Below are positions 35,022 through 44,252 of a stretch of 64,000 nt of DNA, piece after piece; positions within the stretch are counted from its first letter, which is position 1, and every line of letters starts with the position of its first letter. Under the pieces are notes generated by a model. The model was not told the DNA's origin and did no database searches. It worked only from the letters and a program-made list of their open reading frames with translations. The stretch lies in NCBI RefSeq assembly GCF_027924405.1, contig NZ_AP026978.1:4402001-4466000 (forward strand), in the 5' to 3' direction. The position numbers and the translations under genes are program-made. Source of the stretch: Nocardia sputorum. GTDB lineage: Bacteria > Actinomycetota > Actinomycetes > Mycobacteriales > Mycobacteriaceae.

Positions 35022-35969
35022 TCAGCTGAACACTTCGGTGTAGGTGACACCGGACGGCAGGGCACCGGTGTCTACCGGTGTCACGGTGTAGTCGCTGAAC
35101 TGGCGTGGGCTCCAGTCAGCAGTCTCACGTTGCTGTGGGTCTCGGTTCGCGTCGATCTTGACGTGGGCGAAAAGTTTGTGGGCGGGAGCGTTGCCGAAGA
35201 CGTTGTCGTGGCTGAATACGTGCAGTCCGCGCGCGCTCATACGGCCGCGAGTTGCCGAGGCATCGTGATCGAACATCATTTCCATCACTTGGTAAAGCAG
35301 TTCGAAATCTTTGGTGTCGACGCCTGTCTGGCCGCCGCGGGCGGCGGAGTAGGTGATCTCGACCCGGTACAGTCCGTAGGGCACAGTCCATTTGGAGCCC
35401 ATCTCTGTGCTTTCCCCGTTGTCGATGTCTTCTTGGCGGGTTTGGGTGACACGAGTAATGGCGTGTTCGGTGGGGATGACCGGGTCGAGTGAGCGGGCCA
35501 TCCCGAACTGCAGCGGGCCACGGATGCTGCCCAGCGCGTTGGTCTCGCCGGTGGACAACACCGCCCCGAACAATCGGATATCGGCATACCGGTCGCACAG
35601 CCAGATCCTCGCCGCCGCAGCTTGGTCTGCCGTCAGTTTCGCTTTCTCTCTGCCACTCTTCCGAGTGTTGCTTGCGGGTGTCTCGACCCCGGTGGCTGTC
35701 AGGGATTCTTTGAGCCGGGTGTTCAGCGCGTGACCGGCCTCGACGAAGATGCCGTAGCGCGGATTGCCCGCTGCGGCCAAGGCCAGGCCGTCGCGGATCT
35801 TACGTTTCAAGCACACGTCGGTGACCAGTCCGTGGCCGGATTCGAGGTCGACGCGTGGCTGGTTGCCTGCGTCGGGGTCGCCGTTGGGGTTGCCGTCGGT
35901 GACATCGAACAGAAAAACCATGTCGTGACGCACCGCAGGGTTCAGGTGTGCGGCAGGGTGAGCAGTCAT
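35022..35969 (-). CDS. cas7c: Cascade backbone protein Cas7c (Csd2)
   Basis: 315 residues from the ATG at 35969, which has GGAAGGA 11 bases upstream; a GTG at 36008 overlapping cas8c is the alternative. Typical Csd2 features: MVFLFDVTDGNPNGDPDAGNQPRVD (RRM-like first strand), VTDVCLKRKIRD, DIRLFGAVLSTG, GSIRGPLQFG, SKWTVPYGLYRVEITY and RGMSARGLHVFSHDN. Several copies line the crRNA in the interference complex. Confidence 0.95.
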   Translation of the reverse strand: MTAHPAAHLNPAVRHDMVFLFDVTDGNPNGDPDAGNQPRVDLESGHGLVTDVCLKRKIRDGLALAAAGNPRYGIFVEAGHALNTRLKESLTATGVETPASNTRKSGREKAKLTADQAAAARIWLCDRYADIRLFGAVLSTGETNALGSIRGPLQFGMARSLDPVIPTEHAITRVTQTRQEDIDNGESTEMGSKWTVPYGLYRVEITYSAARGGQTGVDTKDFELLYQVMEMMFDHDASATRGRMSARGLHVFSHDNVFGNAPAHKLFAHVKIDANRDPQQRETADWSPRQFSDYTVTPVDTGALPSGVTYTEVFS

Positions 35970-36004
35970 CGGAGTGGGAGTCCTTCCTGAAGGGTGTCGA
36001 GTTG

Positions 36005-36463
36005 TCACGCCTGGTCGGTGGCTGTGCTCGTGGGGATGGTCCGGTGGGCGAGCTGATGGTGGTAGCCGAGAATGAATTGCTCCTGCTGGCGCAAGTTGTT
36101 GCGCATCGGAACGCCCCCTGCCTGTTCGAGCAGGTCATACAGCTCGGTCAACCGGTTCTTGTACCAGCCAGCGCGTCTGGAGCTGTCGCGGCGGCGGATC
36201 TTAGTCAGCCACGCAGCGGCTTCTTTGCGCCCCTGCACCAGAACGGGTCTGGGCGTATCGACGGCGCGGCGCAGAAAGCGGTCACCGAAAGTGCTGTTGA
36301 CCTCGCGCCGCGCGACATCGCCTGCCGCCTCTTGGTCCGGCTCGGTCGAGCTGTCCGGCTCGCTCTTGGGTTTGCGGTGTGCGGCTCGTTGAGTGTCCTC
36401 CAAGGCGGCGAACAGCCGGCCAGCGATATAAGCGGGATCGGTGCAGGTTTCGTCCAGGGACAT
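36005..36463 (-). CDS. Possible internal Cas11c small subunit within cas8c
   Basis: In characterised type I-C systems the small subunit Cas11c is produced from an internal start in cas8c. Here an in-frame ATG at 36463 (MSLDETCTDPAYIAGRL) would give a 152-residue, mostly helical product. The upstream sequence has only a weak AGGA, so the start is a guess; other Met or Val codons nearby could serve. Confidence 0.35.
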   Translation of the reverse strand: MSLDETCTDPAYIAGRLFAALEDTQRAAHRKPKSEPDSSTEPDQEAAGDVARREVNSTFGDRFLRRAVDTPRPVLVQGRKEAAAWLTKIRRRDSSRRAGWYKNRLTELYDLLEQAGGVPMRNNLRQQEQFILGYHHQLAHRTIPTSTATDQA

Positions 36464-37858
36464 CGGTACCGTGTCGTCCTTCGGTCGGTGCGGGTTTCGG
36501 GATAAGGCGAGCCGCACAAGCGCGGCGCGGTGGTCGTCGATCCGGCTGTCGCTGCGGATGCGGTGGATCAGGTGTGAGCGCATTGCCACCGGTAACGGCT
36601 CGTTGAGCACCGCCACCCGTAAGAGCTGATGCAGAGCATGGTCGGGTCGGTCGGCGTTCTTAGCGCCGAACGGTCGGTAGCGCTTACTGTTCTCATCCCA
36701 GCGGCCCAGACACGCCGCGAGAGCAGTTGGGCTGTGCACCCACTTGCCAGCGGGAATTTCGGTCCCGTCCCGCCGCCGTAGCGGCTGGGTCCTCCGTGGG
36801 GTGTTCTTGTGATCGGTGAACCATGCCAGGATGTTGGTGTCGTGGTTGACGACGCCATCGTCTTTGCTGGTCAGGGCGATATCGAGCCATTCGCGGACCA
36901 TGATCCGGGCGACGTTGCCGCCGACAGCCAACCAGCAGAACCGGCCGTGGAGACGCTGGGTGCGTTCGCGAGCCTGGTGTACCGATTCGAAGAACGCGTC
37001 GACCTCGGCCGGATCGGGTTCGAGCATCAGTTGCATGCGGTCGGGTTCGTCGGTCTCGGCGACCCACCACGCAACTCGCGTGTCCTGTCCTGAGTAGGTC
37101 AGCGCGTGGTCAGAAGATAAAACACCGGTCAGCCCGACCATCACATCGTCGGCGCACGTCAAGCAGATCGGAGTGTGGGTCAGTTGAGGGGCCAAGTCGT
37201 AGCCGAACATCCGCTCGTTGATGCTGACCAGCGCCGTGTCGTTGCTGGCGCCGGGTACCAGCGTCGCAGGGACTTTGCCCGGGATCGTGTTCGCCAGCGG
37301 GGCCAGACGTCGGCATACCATGCATACCCCCCTGCGCCCACTGCCTTTCGTCAGGCCGACACGGGTCCGCCAGAACTCCGCCGCGCTCGGACTGCGGTAG
37401 GCATACCGGCCGTCGACCGCGATTACCACGCCGTCCTTCGCGCGCACCTCCTCTGGACGCGCCAGCGCTGCCAAGGCGCCGGAACGATATAGATCGGCCA
37501 AGAGGTGCGGTATCCGGTCCTGCTCGGCGGGTACCTCGGCAGCCCAGTCATCGATCAAAGCGACGAACGCGCTGTGACAGTCGGCGACCCGCGACTCGTC
37601 GGTACTGTCATCTCCCCAACCCAGAACGTACTGAGCATCGTCGGCCGCGAGATTCGGCGATATTCCCACGGTGCGAGTCGACGCCGGCACAGTGTGCACG
37701 ACCCCTCGCTTCGGCCTGTCCTGATCGCGCAGCGGCTGCAAAGTCGGCGCAACGTTGGTGCGGATATCCAACTTCCACCGAAACTCTCGATCTCGGTGAA
37801 ACGCCGGCACTGCGCTGCGATTCTCCCTCGCATAGGAGGTCAAACGTTCCAACAACAT
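36005..37858 (-). CDS. cas8c: Large subunit of Cascade, Cas8c (Csd1)
   Basis: 617 residues. Csd1 features include LLERLTSYAREN at the N-terminus, GVCMVCRRLAPLANTIPGKV, LVSINERMFGYDLAPQLTHTPIC, WWVAETDEPD and, near the C-terminus, DPAYIAGRLFAALEDTQ ... ILGYHHQLAH. It recognises the PAM and recruits Cas3. It abuts cas5c (TGAATG junction) and its last 150 codons may also be translated separately as Cas11c. Confidence 0.94.
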   Translation of the reverse strand: MLLERLTSYARENRSAVPAFHRDREFRWKLDIRTNVAPTLQPLRDQDRPKRGVVHTVPASTRTVGISPNLAADDAQYVLGWGDDSTDESRVADCHSAFVALIDDWAAEVPAEQDRIPHLLADLYRSGALAALARPEEVRAKDGVVIAVDGRYAYRSPSAAEFWRTRVGLTKGSGRRGVCMVCRRLAPLANTIPGKVPATLVPGASNDTALVSINERMFGYDLAPQLTHTPICLTCADDVMVGLTGVLSSDHALTYSGQDTRVAWWVAETDEPDRMQLMLEPDPAEVDAFFESVHQARERTQRLHGRFCWLAVGGNVARIMVREWLDIALTSKDDGVVNHDTNILAWFTDHKNTPRRTQPLRRRDGTEIPAGKWVHSPTALAACLGRWDENSKRYRPFGAKNADRPDHALHQLLRVAVLNEPLPVAMRSHLIHRIRSDSRIDDHRAALVRLALSRNPHRPKDDTVPMSLDETCTDPAYIAGRLFAALEDTQRAAHRKPKSEPDSSTEPDQEAAGDVARREVNSTFGDRFLRRAVDTPRPVLVQGRKEAAAWLTKIRRRDSSRRAGWYKNRLTELYDLLEQAGGVPMRNNLRQQEQFILGYHHQLAHRTIPTSTATDQA

Positions 37859-38491
37859 TCAGGACACCCCCACCGCATCGTCTCCGATCCCGCGCCTGGG
37901 GACCTCCAACACACCATGCATAAGGCGGGCACGAAACCACATGGACCGACGCGGCGTAGTCGAGTAGTCGATGCTGTGCAGCATCATCCCCAGATCGGCC
38001 GATACCTCAATCGGTGCGCGATCGTCCGGTTCCTCGAACGCCGCGGGGAACTCCCGCGTACCCAGGTACGGCTGGCTGAAGCACTGCCCGCGGGCCACCC
38101 GCCGCCGCAGCTGATCCCGATACGCCGCCTCGGGCTTGTCCGCATGCGGCATCAACTCGATTTGCGCATGGATACGGTAAGCGACATCCTTCAAGCACAA
38201 CGCATTCCGTTGCACGCGATGTGCAACGGTGTCGACCGTCCGACCCGCGGACACCGCATCGGTCAGCGAAGCCAGGTCCGTGGTCTCGTTACGGCGCAAC
38301 GTAAACGTCCTGATCGGACTAAGAACCTCGATCTTCTGTATCCGATACCGGAACTCCGGTTTCCAGTAAATCGCCGTCAACACCCCAGTCGCTGCAGTCG
38401 GCGTCATCACCGAATACGTCAACCGCTCAGCAGTCAACCCCGGCTGCGTGAACAACGCGCCCGGACCGTGAACTTGAATAACCAAAACCAT
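37859..38491 (-). CDS. cas5c: Cas5c (Cas5d), crRNA-processing endonuclease
   Basis: 210 residues from MVLVIQVHGPGALFTQ at 38491; an ATG 12 bases earlier (38503), preceded at once by GGAAGG, is the alternative. Characteristic run: ERLTYSVMTPTAATGVLTAIYWKPEF, KIEVLSPIRTFTLRRNE, and PYLGTREFPAAFE near the end. In type I-C, Cas5 replaces Cas6 and cuts the repeat RNA at the base of its hairpin. Start of the compact cas5-8-7-4-1-2 run, in which every gene junction overlaps or nearly abuts except 35 bases before cas7c. Confidence 0.95.
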   Translation of the reverse strand: MVLVIQVHGPGALFTQPGLTAERLTYSVMTPTAATGVLTAIYWKPEFRYRIQKIEVLSPIRTFTLRRNETTDLASLTDAVSAGRTVDTVAHRVQRNALCLKDVAYRIHAQIELMPHADKPEAAYRDQLRRRVARGQCFSQPYLGTREFPAAFEEPDDRAPIEVSADLGMMLHSIDYSTTPRRSMWFRARLMHGVLEVPRRGIGDDAVGVS

Positions 38492-38813
38492 GAACCACCC
38501 CATCCTTCCGGAACCCATTGAGCAAGACGTGATCGCGGTGGTAGATCACGTATGCCCTCGAACCCGTTGCGGGATCATGCCTTATGGCACCGACAAGTTC
38601 GCAGCGATTGACGGATCTACGCCATCAGCCGCACCATGTCGCCCCTCGAGCCACCAGAGGAGGGAGAATTCAACCGACCAGTCGCTTTAAACGAGCCGGA
38701 AAACGTCATCCGAAAAGAACTGTTCGGCGTGAAATGTCGAGCATTCGACAGGTACTGCTCGAACCGCGTCAGCAGGCCCTCTTATGCGACAGCCAGGCAG
38801 CTCCGGCTTCCGG
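38492..38813. other. Gap between cas3 and cas5c with a dyad
   Basis: 322 bases without a credible gene. CGTGATC/GATCACG (38528-38550, 9-base centre) lies 37 bases upstream of the cas5c start on the transcribed strand and could be an operator or a leader hairpin. The gap suggests the cas5c-cas2 run has its own promoter; I see none close to consensus. Confidence 0.45.
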
Positions 38814-41111
38814 TCAGAAAACTGTTGAAATACTGCCCTCATCGAGCCCGACGCCGCGGGCAGTTCGGGGATCCCAGTCGTAAGCGCCCTTCCATACACC
38901 AAGATCACCGACAACAGCATCGATCAGGGCCGCCACTTCAGGCCGTTGAGTGATGCTCGTGCGCAACTGGACGATCCACGGTTGCAACTGTCGAAGCGCA
39001 GCGCCAGCCCGCACGGTGCCCGCAGCGAGGTCAGCCAGCATCGCTTCTACCCGTGCGGCGTCCTCGTGATCAAGGACGGCCACCGGCATCGACTCGTCAG
39101 TGATCATCCGGAACGCTCTTTTCCGATCGCGCCGCTTCGAACCACCGGCGTCCACGAGCGGACCATCGGACACCGCGATGAAGTCCAGCCCTTCTCGATT
39201 ACGTTGAACAACTTGACCTACGGGCGCGTTCGATGAATCCACCCGATGCTGGTCGAGCTGCAGATCGGCGTATAGCTCTTCGTAGTAGCGAGCCAACGCC
39301 CGTTGATCGTCCAGTGCGGCTCCGTCAGGCCCGAAATGCGTCACCGTCAGCGAGCACGCCAGCTCATACTCGGTAGGGCGACGACCCTCTGCGGGGTCGA
39401 AGACAACAACCAGCCCACCTTCGTCGTGTTCGCCGTGGCGGTTGGCGCGGCCGGCAGCCTGTTGCAGCGAGTCAGCCGGAGCCAACGCGCGCCACACCGT
39501 CGGGAAGCTGAGATCAACACCGGCCTCCACCAACTGCGTCGCGACGAGGACTGTCGGCCGACCCGCCCGTAACCGCTCGGTCACCTTCGCCAGAACAGCG
39601 CGGCGGTGAATGGGGCACATTCGAGTCGACAGGTGCCACACATCGTTCCGATGCCGCGAAACCAACCGGAACAGGCCTCGAGCATCAGCAACGGAGTTGA
39701 CAACCACCATTGCTTGGGCTTGCCCGATCACCGCATCGGCGATCTCCTGCCAGGTCGGTTTCGGATCCAGCCGCCACTCGTAGCGCACTCGGCGGGCTCG
39801 ATGAAACAGCGGTTGCGGATCTGCGATGATCTCTCTGATACGAACCTCGTCGTAGGTCTCGGACGCCTTCCACACCGACAGCGCCTGAAACTGCGGCTGC
39901 GTCGCCGAGGTCAACAACACTGTCGTACCGAAAGCCTCCGCGAGAATCCGCAATCCACTCAAGATCGGCAGCAACAGCCGCGTCGGCAGTGCTTGCACCT
40001 CATCCAGGATCACAACCGCGTTCGCCAACCGGTGCACCTTGCGGACCTCAGAAGGTCTGCGGCCGAACAATGACTCGAACAGCTGCACCGTGGTGGTCAC
40101 CACGAACGGCGCGTCCCAGTTCTCCGCCGCCAACCGCGCCCACCGATCACGGGTACTGGTCACGGCCGGGTCTTGGCTGTCGTCGCGTTCATCGAAGCGG
40201 ACGCTCGAATGATGCTCCAGTACCACCGGCTCGTCACTGTCATCGAGCAATCGCCGGTAGACATCAGCGTTCTGCTCGGTGATCGTGATGAAAGGCACCG
40301 CCACAATCACCCGCGATTTGCCCCATTGCGCTGCATGATGCAGCCCGAACGCCCCCTGCGCGAACGTCTTTCCCAAGCCCGTCGGTGCCGCCAGCCGGTA
40401 CAGGCCGGGTTCGCCAGCGGCAGCCGCCACCGCGGCCTCATACACCTGCGAACGCAACTGACCGATCTCGTCGCCCCGATCATCAATCAGCGCCGCACGA
40501 CGGCGTTCGAACCGCTGCACAAGCATCCGCATATCCGTCGGCGGCGCGACCTGCGGGCCCGGCAGGCCACGTTGGTGTGCTGCGGTATCCAGATGATCGG
40601 CATCCACCAACGCCGAAAACACCATCCGCAGCCGCATCTCCCACACCAGCTTCTCCGACACCCCCCGCCACCTACCCGGATACAACCGCCGCCCAGCGAA
40701 CACACCAGAAGCCTCTGGCACAGCGAACAAGAACCGAGCCGCAGCCTCATCATCGTCATCGCTGAGCAAACTGGTCAGGACATCCCTCAGCTGTGAGGGA
40801 TTCGTCAAACCTCCGTGATGACCCAACACCGCCATCGCTGCCAAACCACAAACATCGAAGACCAACCGCGCACCCAACTGCTTATGCGCAACCCCCACCC
40901 GGTTCGCGGTGCCCTCCACCTCCAACAACCGCTGCTGCCAAGCACACGACGCCTTCCCCGCATCATGAAACAACCCCAACACATACGCCAACTCCCCCGC
41001 GCCGAACACCGAAGCGAAGCGAGACGCCCACAGCGCAGTCGACCTGCAATGCTCATCGAGCCCGTGGCGAACTCCCGACACCGCACTCCGGCTGTGCGCC
41101 CAAAGAACCAT
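38814..41111 (-). CDS. cas3: CRISPR-associated nuclease-helicase Cas3
   Basis: 765 residues. N-terminal HD nuclease: HCRSTALWASRFA, LFHDAGKASCAWQ near residue 48, KQLGARLVF and VLGHHGGL. SF2 helicase: APTGLGKTFAQ near residue 238, VVILDEVQALP (DExH-type box), TVLLTSATQP, TQLVEAGVDLSF and QQAAGRANRHGE. Cas3 unwinds and degrades DNA bound by Cascade. The ATG at 41111 is preceded by GGCGGA and lies only 49 bases from the decayed old end of array 2, so transcripts from array 2 would read into it. Confidence 0.96.
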   Translation of the reverse strand: MVLWAHSRSAVSGVRHGLDEHCRSTALWASRFASVFGAGELAYVLGLFHDAGKASCAWQQRLLEVEGTANRVGVAHKQLGARLVFDVCGLAAMAVLGHHGGLTNPSQLRDVLTSLLSDDDDEAAARFLFAVPEASGVFAGRRLYPGRWRGVSEKLVWEMRLRMVFSALVDADHLDTAAHQRGLPGPQVAPPTDMRMLVQRFERRRAALIDDRGDEIGQLRSQVYEAAVAAAAGEPGLYRLAAPTGLGKTFAQGAFGLHHAAQWGKSRVIVAVPFITITEQNADVYRRLLDDSDEPVVLEHHSSVRFDERDDSQDPAVTSTRDRWARLAAENWDAPFVVTTTVQLFESLFGRRPSEVRKVHRLANAVVILDEVQALPTRLLLPILSGLRILAEAFGTTVLLTSATQPQFQALSVWKASETYDEVRIREIIADPQPLFHRARRVRYEWRLDPKPTWQEIADAVIGQAQAMVVVNSVADARGLFRLVSRHRNDVWHLSTRMCPIHRRAVLAKVTERLRAGRPTVLVATQLVEAGVDLSFPTVWRALAPADSLQQAAGRANRHGEHDEGGLVVVFDPAEGRRPTEYELACSLTVTHFGPDGAALDDQRALARYYEELYADLQLDQHRVDSSNAPVGQVVQRNREGLDFIAVSDGPLVDAGGSKRRDRKRAFRMITDESMPVAVLDHEDAARVEAMLADLAAGTVRAGAALRQLQPWIVQLRTSITQRPEVAALIDAVVGDLGVWKGAYDWDPRTARGVGLDEGSISTVF

Positions 41112-41160
41112 TCCGCCAATCTATCCCCGAGCACCGACCGTTCATCCGACCAACGACTAG

Positions 41161-42356
41161 GCAGCGCGACGCTCGGCGTTGGCGATGGCAAACCCACGGG
41201 TGTAGACGTTTCCGCGACCGTGGAGAGTCTCGCCGAGCGCGGACGCTCGGCGCTGGGTGCGCCACCGGAGCGCAACGGGAGCTGACCGTGCTGTTGAGAT
41301 TCTCGCCGAGCGCGGACGCTCGGCGCTGGTCCAGAACAGTGGCGCCGTGTCGAACCAGTGGCAGTTGAGATTCTCGCCGAGCGCGAACGCTCGGCGCTGG
41401 ACCGACGTCGGTCTGTTGACTGTGCAGACGGCCAGCCTGTTGAGATTCTCGCCGAGCGCGAACGCTCGGCGCTGGCAGGTTCTGCTCCAGTTTCTGGGCC
41501 TGCTCCTTCTGTTGAGATTCTCGTCGAGCGCGAACGCTCGGCGCTGGCGGGGAGTACTCGGCGATGTCACCTTCATCGCCCGGATGTTGAGATTCTCGCC
41601 GAGCGCGAACGCTCGGCGCTGGCGGAAACAGCCGCTCGGGCACCCCAAGATCGTTGATGTTGAGATTCTCGCCGAGCGCGAACGCTCGGCGCTGGAACAA
41701 CGTCTACAGCGTCTACATCAACGGCGTGAAGTTGAGATTCTCGCCGAGCGCGAACGCTCGGCGCTGGTGTACTTGCGCAGTGCCTCATCGACGTCGGTCA
41801 CATTGTTGAGATTCTCGCCGAGCGCGAACGCTCGGCGCTGGTGCGTCGACTTCCCGCACTCACGCATCGATGTGGCCGACGTTGAGATTCTCGCCGAGCG
41901 CGAACGCTCGGCGCTGGGTCGAGTAGTCGCCGCAGTCGTCGCATCGGTCGGTGTTGAGATTCTCGCCGAGCGCGAACGCTCGGCGCTGGTTCGGACAGCC
42001 ACGGCAGCGGCGCCGGCTCCTCAATGTTGAGATTCTCGCCGAGCGCGAACGCTCGGCGCTGGACAAAGCGCGAGCTGTTCGAGCGCGCGCTGCTGCGCGT
42101 TGAGATTCTCGCCGAGCGCGAACGCTCGGCGCTGGTCCGGGTCGAGCGGATGTATTGCGATCCGCCGCACTGGTTGAGATTCTCGCCGAGCGCGAACGCT
42201 CGGCGCTGGCTCTTCGGGGGAGGGTGCGGACCAGCTCAGGGCCGGGTTGAGATTCTCGCCGAGCGCGAACGCTCGGCGCTGGCATAGGGGCTCACACCGC
42301 CATCGAACCTTCCTTCGGAGTTGAGATTCTCGCCGAGCGCGAACGCTCGGCGCTGG
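41161..42356 (-). CRISPR. CRISPR array 2 (16 repeats)
   Basis: Sixteen 37-bp repeats start at 41220 (decayed), 41293, 41364, 41439, 41511, 41586, 41659, 41731, 41805, 41881, 41953, 42026, 42099, 42173, 42246 and 42320; spacers are 34-39 bases. On the + strand the repeat begins GTTGAGATTCTCGCCGAGCG and ends CGAACGCTCGGCGCTGG. The RNA strand (-) forms a 9-bp stem CGCCGAGCG/CGCTCGGCG capped by TTCG, then GAGAATCTCAAC. Repeats at the left are decayed (41220; GGACGC in 41293; a relic at 41161-41182), so the leader is on the right. Open reading frames across this region are artefacts of the repeats. Confidence 0.96.
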
Positions 42357-42490
42357 GCTCGATGACCTGGGCTTTTCACCGGAAGCATACAGATTGCATC
42401 GCGATGCATTGGTCATCAGATGTTGTTCTCCCTGGTCACTGGTTCGGAACCCTCCTGGTGACTTCGTCGCGCTTGAGGTTCCGAGCCGAG
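42357..42490 (-). promoter_or_regulatory. Leader of CRISPR array 2
   Basis: Shares GATGA (offset 5), AGCATA (offset 28), CCCTGGTC (offset 74) and GGTTCCGAGCCGAG (offset 121) with the array 1 leader at identical distances from the first repeat. It also holds the 14-bp palindrome TGCATCGCGATGCA (42395-42408), absent from leader 1, which could bind a dimeric regulator. Confidence 0.7.
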
Positions 42491-42973
42491 CGTGGATCAA
42501 TACGAACGAGGTTTTGGTAATTCATGCGCCGCACCGCACTTGTCGGCAGCCGGACCGTGCCGCCAGCGGCGCGGTCCGGAACTCGCAGCGGCCCAGCACG
42601 CTGATCAGGTTCTTGCTCCTGAGTCTGTCAGCATGGGAATTCCGTTCCGACCCGTTTGTCATTCTGCCCGCTGGGAATGATTCGCATGCAATGGATTTCA
42701 CTCATTGGGGACGCTCGAGCGGGGGTTAGCTCGGACATCTCTGATCTCAGCAACGTGTCGCAGTACGGTCGGCCACGAGGCTGCCCGAGCCCCTCGGAAC
42801 CCGCAATGATGGCACGAAACCGCGCAGCTACAACTCCAGGGATTCGAATACGCGGCTATCACAACTAAGTACGTAAATTGCATTGCATTCCAATTCATTC
42901 CGTTCACGGTGATATAAACTGCAATGCAATGGATTTCGCTCGGATCGATCGGGGGGTTGCGGCCGGCTGCCGG
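42491..42973. other. AT-richer non-coding DNA with att-like repeats
   Basis: No gene seen. It contains a 17-base direct repeat, TGCAATGGATTTC-A/G-CTC, at 42687-42703 and 42925-42941 (one mismatch), and an 11-bp inverted repeat ATTGCATTGCA / TGCAATGCAAT (42877-42887 and 42920-42930). The second copy lies just past the 3' end of the integrase pseudogene, where phage-type attachment sites are often found. Confidence 0.5.
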
Positions 42974-44243
42974 TCAGGCAGCCAGCGCGAGCATGTTCGC
43001 GCGGACCCGAGGAAGCCGGTGCGCGATGACCTGGGCAGCGGATTCGCTGGCACGGCGGTCGTTGTGACCGTAGATGCGGTCGGTCACGGCAACCGATTCG
43101 TGCCCCGCGTCACGAGATACCACGAAGATGGGCACACCGTCCTGCAACTTCCACGAGATGCCAGTGTGGCGCAACGTGTACGGCGGCAGGTGCTTGATCC
43201 GCAGAGTCTTCACCGCCGTGCCGTACTGCGCGATCAGCGCCTCGGGGTCGGCGCCACGCCATTGCGCCTTCTTCGTGAACGGGCTCAGCTGGGCCCGCGC
43301 GCGGATGTTCTCACCACACTCGAACGCCGCAGCCGCAGAGGCGAGCGCGTCGAGGCGCCGCAGCGCCGGTTGCCATGCCTTCTCGTAGAAGTAGGACGCC
43401 CGGATCGGCGTGTCGTGGCGGGTGTGGAACAAACTCGTCCGCTGGACGAGAAAGATCCAGCCGCTCCAGGGTTTGCACCGGGATGTTGACGGTGCGGGTA
43501 CCGCGCGCGGTCTTGGGGGCGCCCAGAACCAGACGCGACCCGGCGTCCTTCCACGCCTTGGTGATCCGCACCGCGCCGGTCACGGGGTGCACGTCACGCA
43601 CCAGCAGCGCCCCGACCTCCGAGGGCCGTGCCATCGACACCAGACCGAACTCGGCCTGCGGACGCCACCGAGCAATAATCAGCTCCTCGAACAACTCTCT
43701 TTCGTCGTTGTCGAAGATGTCGTGCTCGGTGCCGCGATCGGCGGGCAGCCGCACCCCGGAGCATGGGTTGAACGGCAACAACGGCACCGGACGCTGCTCG
43801 ACCGCCGCGCGCATGCCGCTGGACAGGAAGCCGTGCTTGTTCTTGATCGTCTTGGGCGCGTTGCCCTTGTCCTGGCTGAGGAACACGATCCGTGGCGTCG
43901 GTGTCCTGGGTGACCGCGTCCAGGCGCGCGGTTTCCCCGAAGAACGGGGTTATGTCGTTGCGGACGTAGCCAGGTAGTGGCGATGCGTGGGCGCGTCGAT
44001 GCTGCCGACCTTCAGTAGCCGGTCGGCGTGGTCGTTGAGCCAGTCCGCCAGCAGCGTGCCATCGCCGGATCCGCCGCGTTTGGCGTCGAGGATCAGCCGT
44101 GCTTGGTCCAGGCCGTGGCGGGCGACGTAGTCGCACCACCATACCGCTTCCTCATAGTCTTCGTAGAAGCTCTCGGCTGTACCGCGACGTACGCCGCCAC
44201 CCGACGAAGCAGTCGCTACCCGACCACAAATGTAAGGGAACAT
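42974..44243 (-). pseudogene. Phage-type tyrosine integrase, frameshifted
   Basis: Consecutive parts of one integrase lie in different frames: N-terminus FYEDYEEAVWWCDYVARHGLDQ ... DWLNDHADRLLKVGSIDAPTH (43950-44243), YVRNDITPFFGETARLDAVT in the next frame, KTIKNKHGFLSSGMRAAVEQ through FGLVSMARPSEVGALLVRDV and RTVNIPVQTLERLDL (43430-43886), then RASYFYEKAW through YTLRHTGISWKLQDG and AGHESVAVTDRIYGH (42974-43432). At least three frameshifts are needed, so it is inactive unless they are sequence errors. Its N-terminal AP2-like and SAM-like parts suggest an actinophage integrase. It probably brought in, or marks the border of, the neighbouring defence genes. Confidence 0.8.
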
Positions 44244-44252
44244 ATCCTGCCG

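Noticed and set aside
41257..42285. Long open frames across CRISPR array 2 in several phases
   Set aside because: They arise because the 37-bp repeat has no stop codons in those frames; the translated products are just the repeat recurring (for example the recurrent EILAERERSAL).
42836..42860. tRNA-like T-loop (GGGATTCGAATAC) near the integrase
   Set aside because: No matching acceptor or anticodon arms could be found around it, so it is not a tRNA gene; at most it could be a fragment of one.
42878..43489. 203-codon + strand frame
   Set aside because: It is antisense to the integrase pseudogene, which has recognisable integrase motifs on the - strand.
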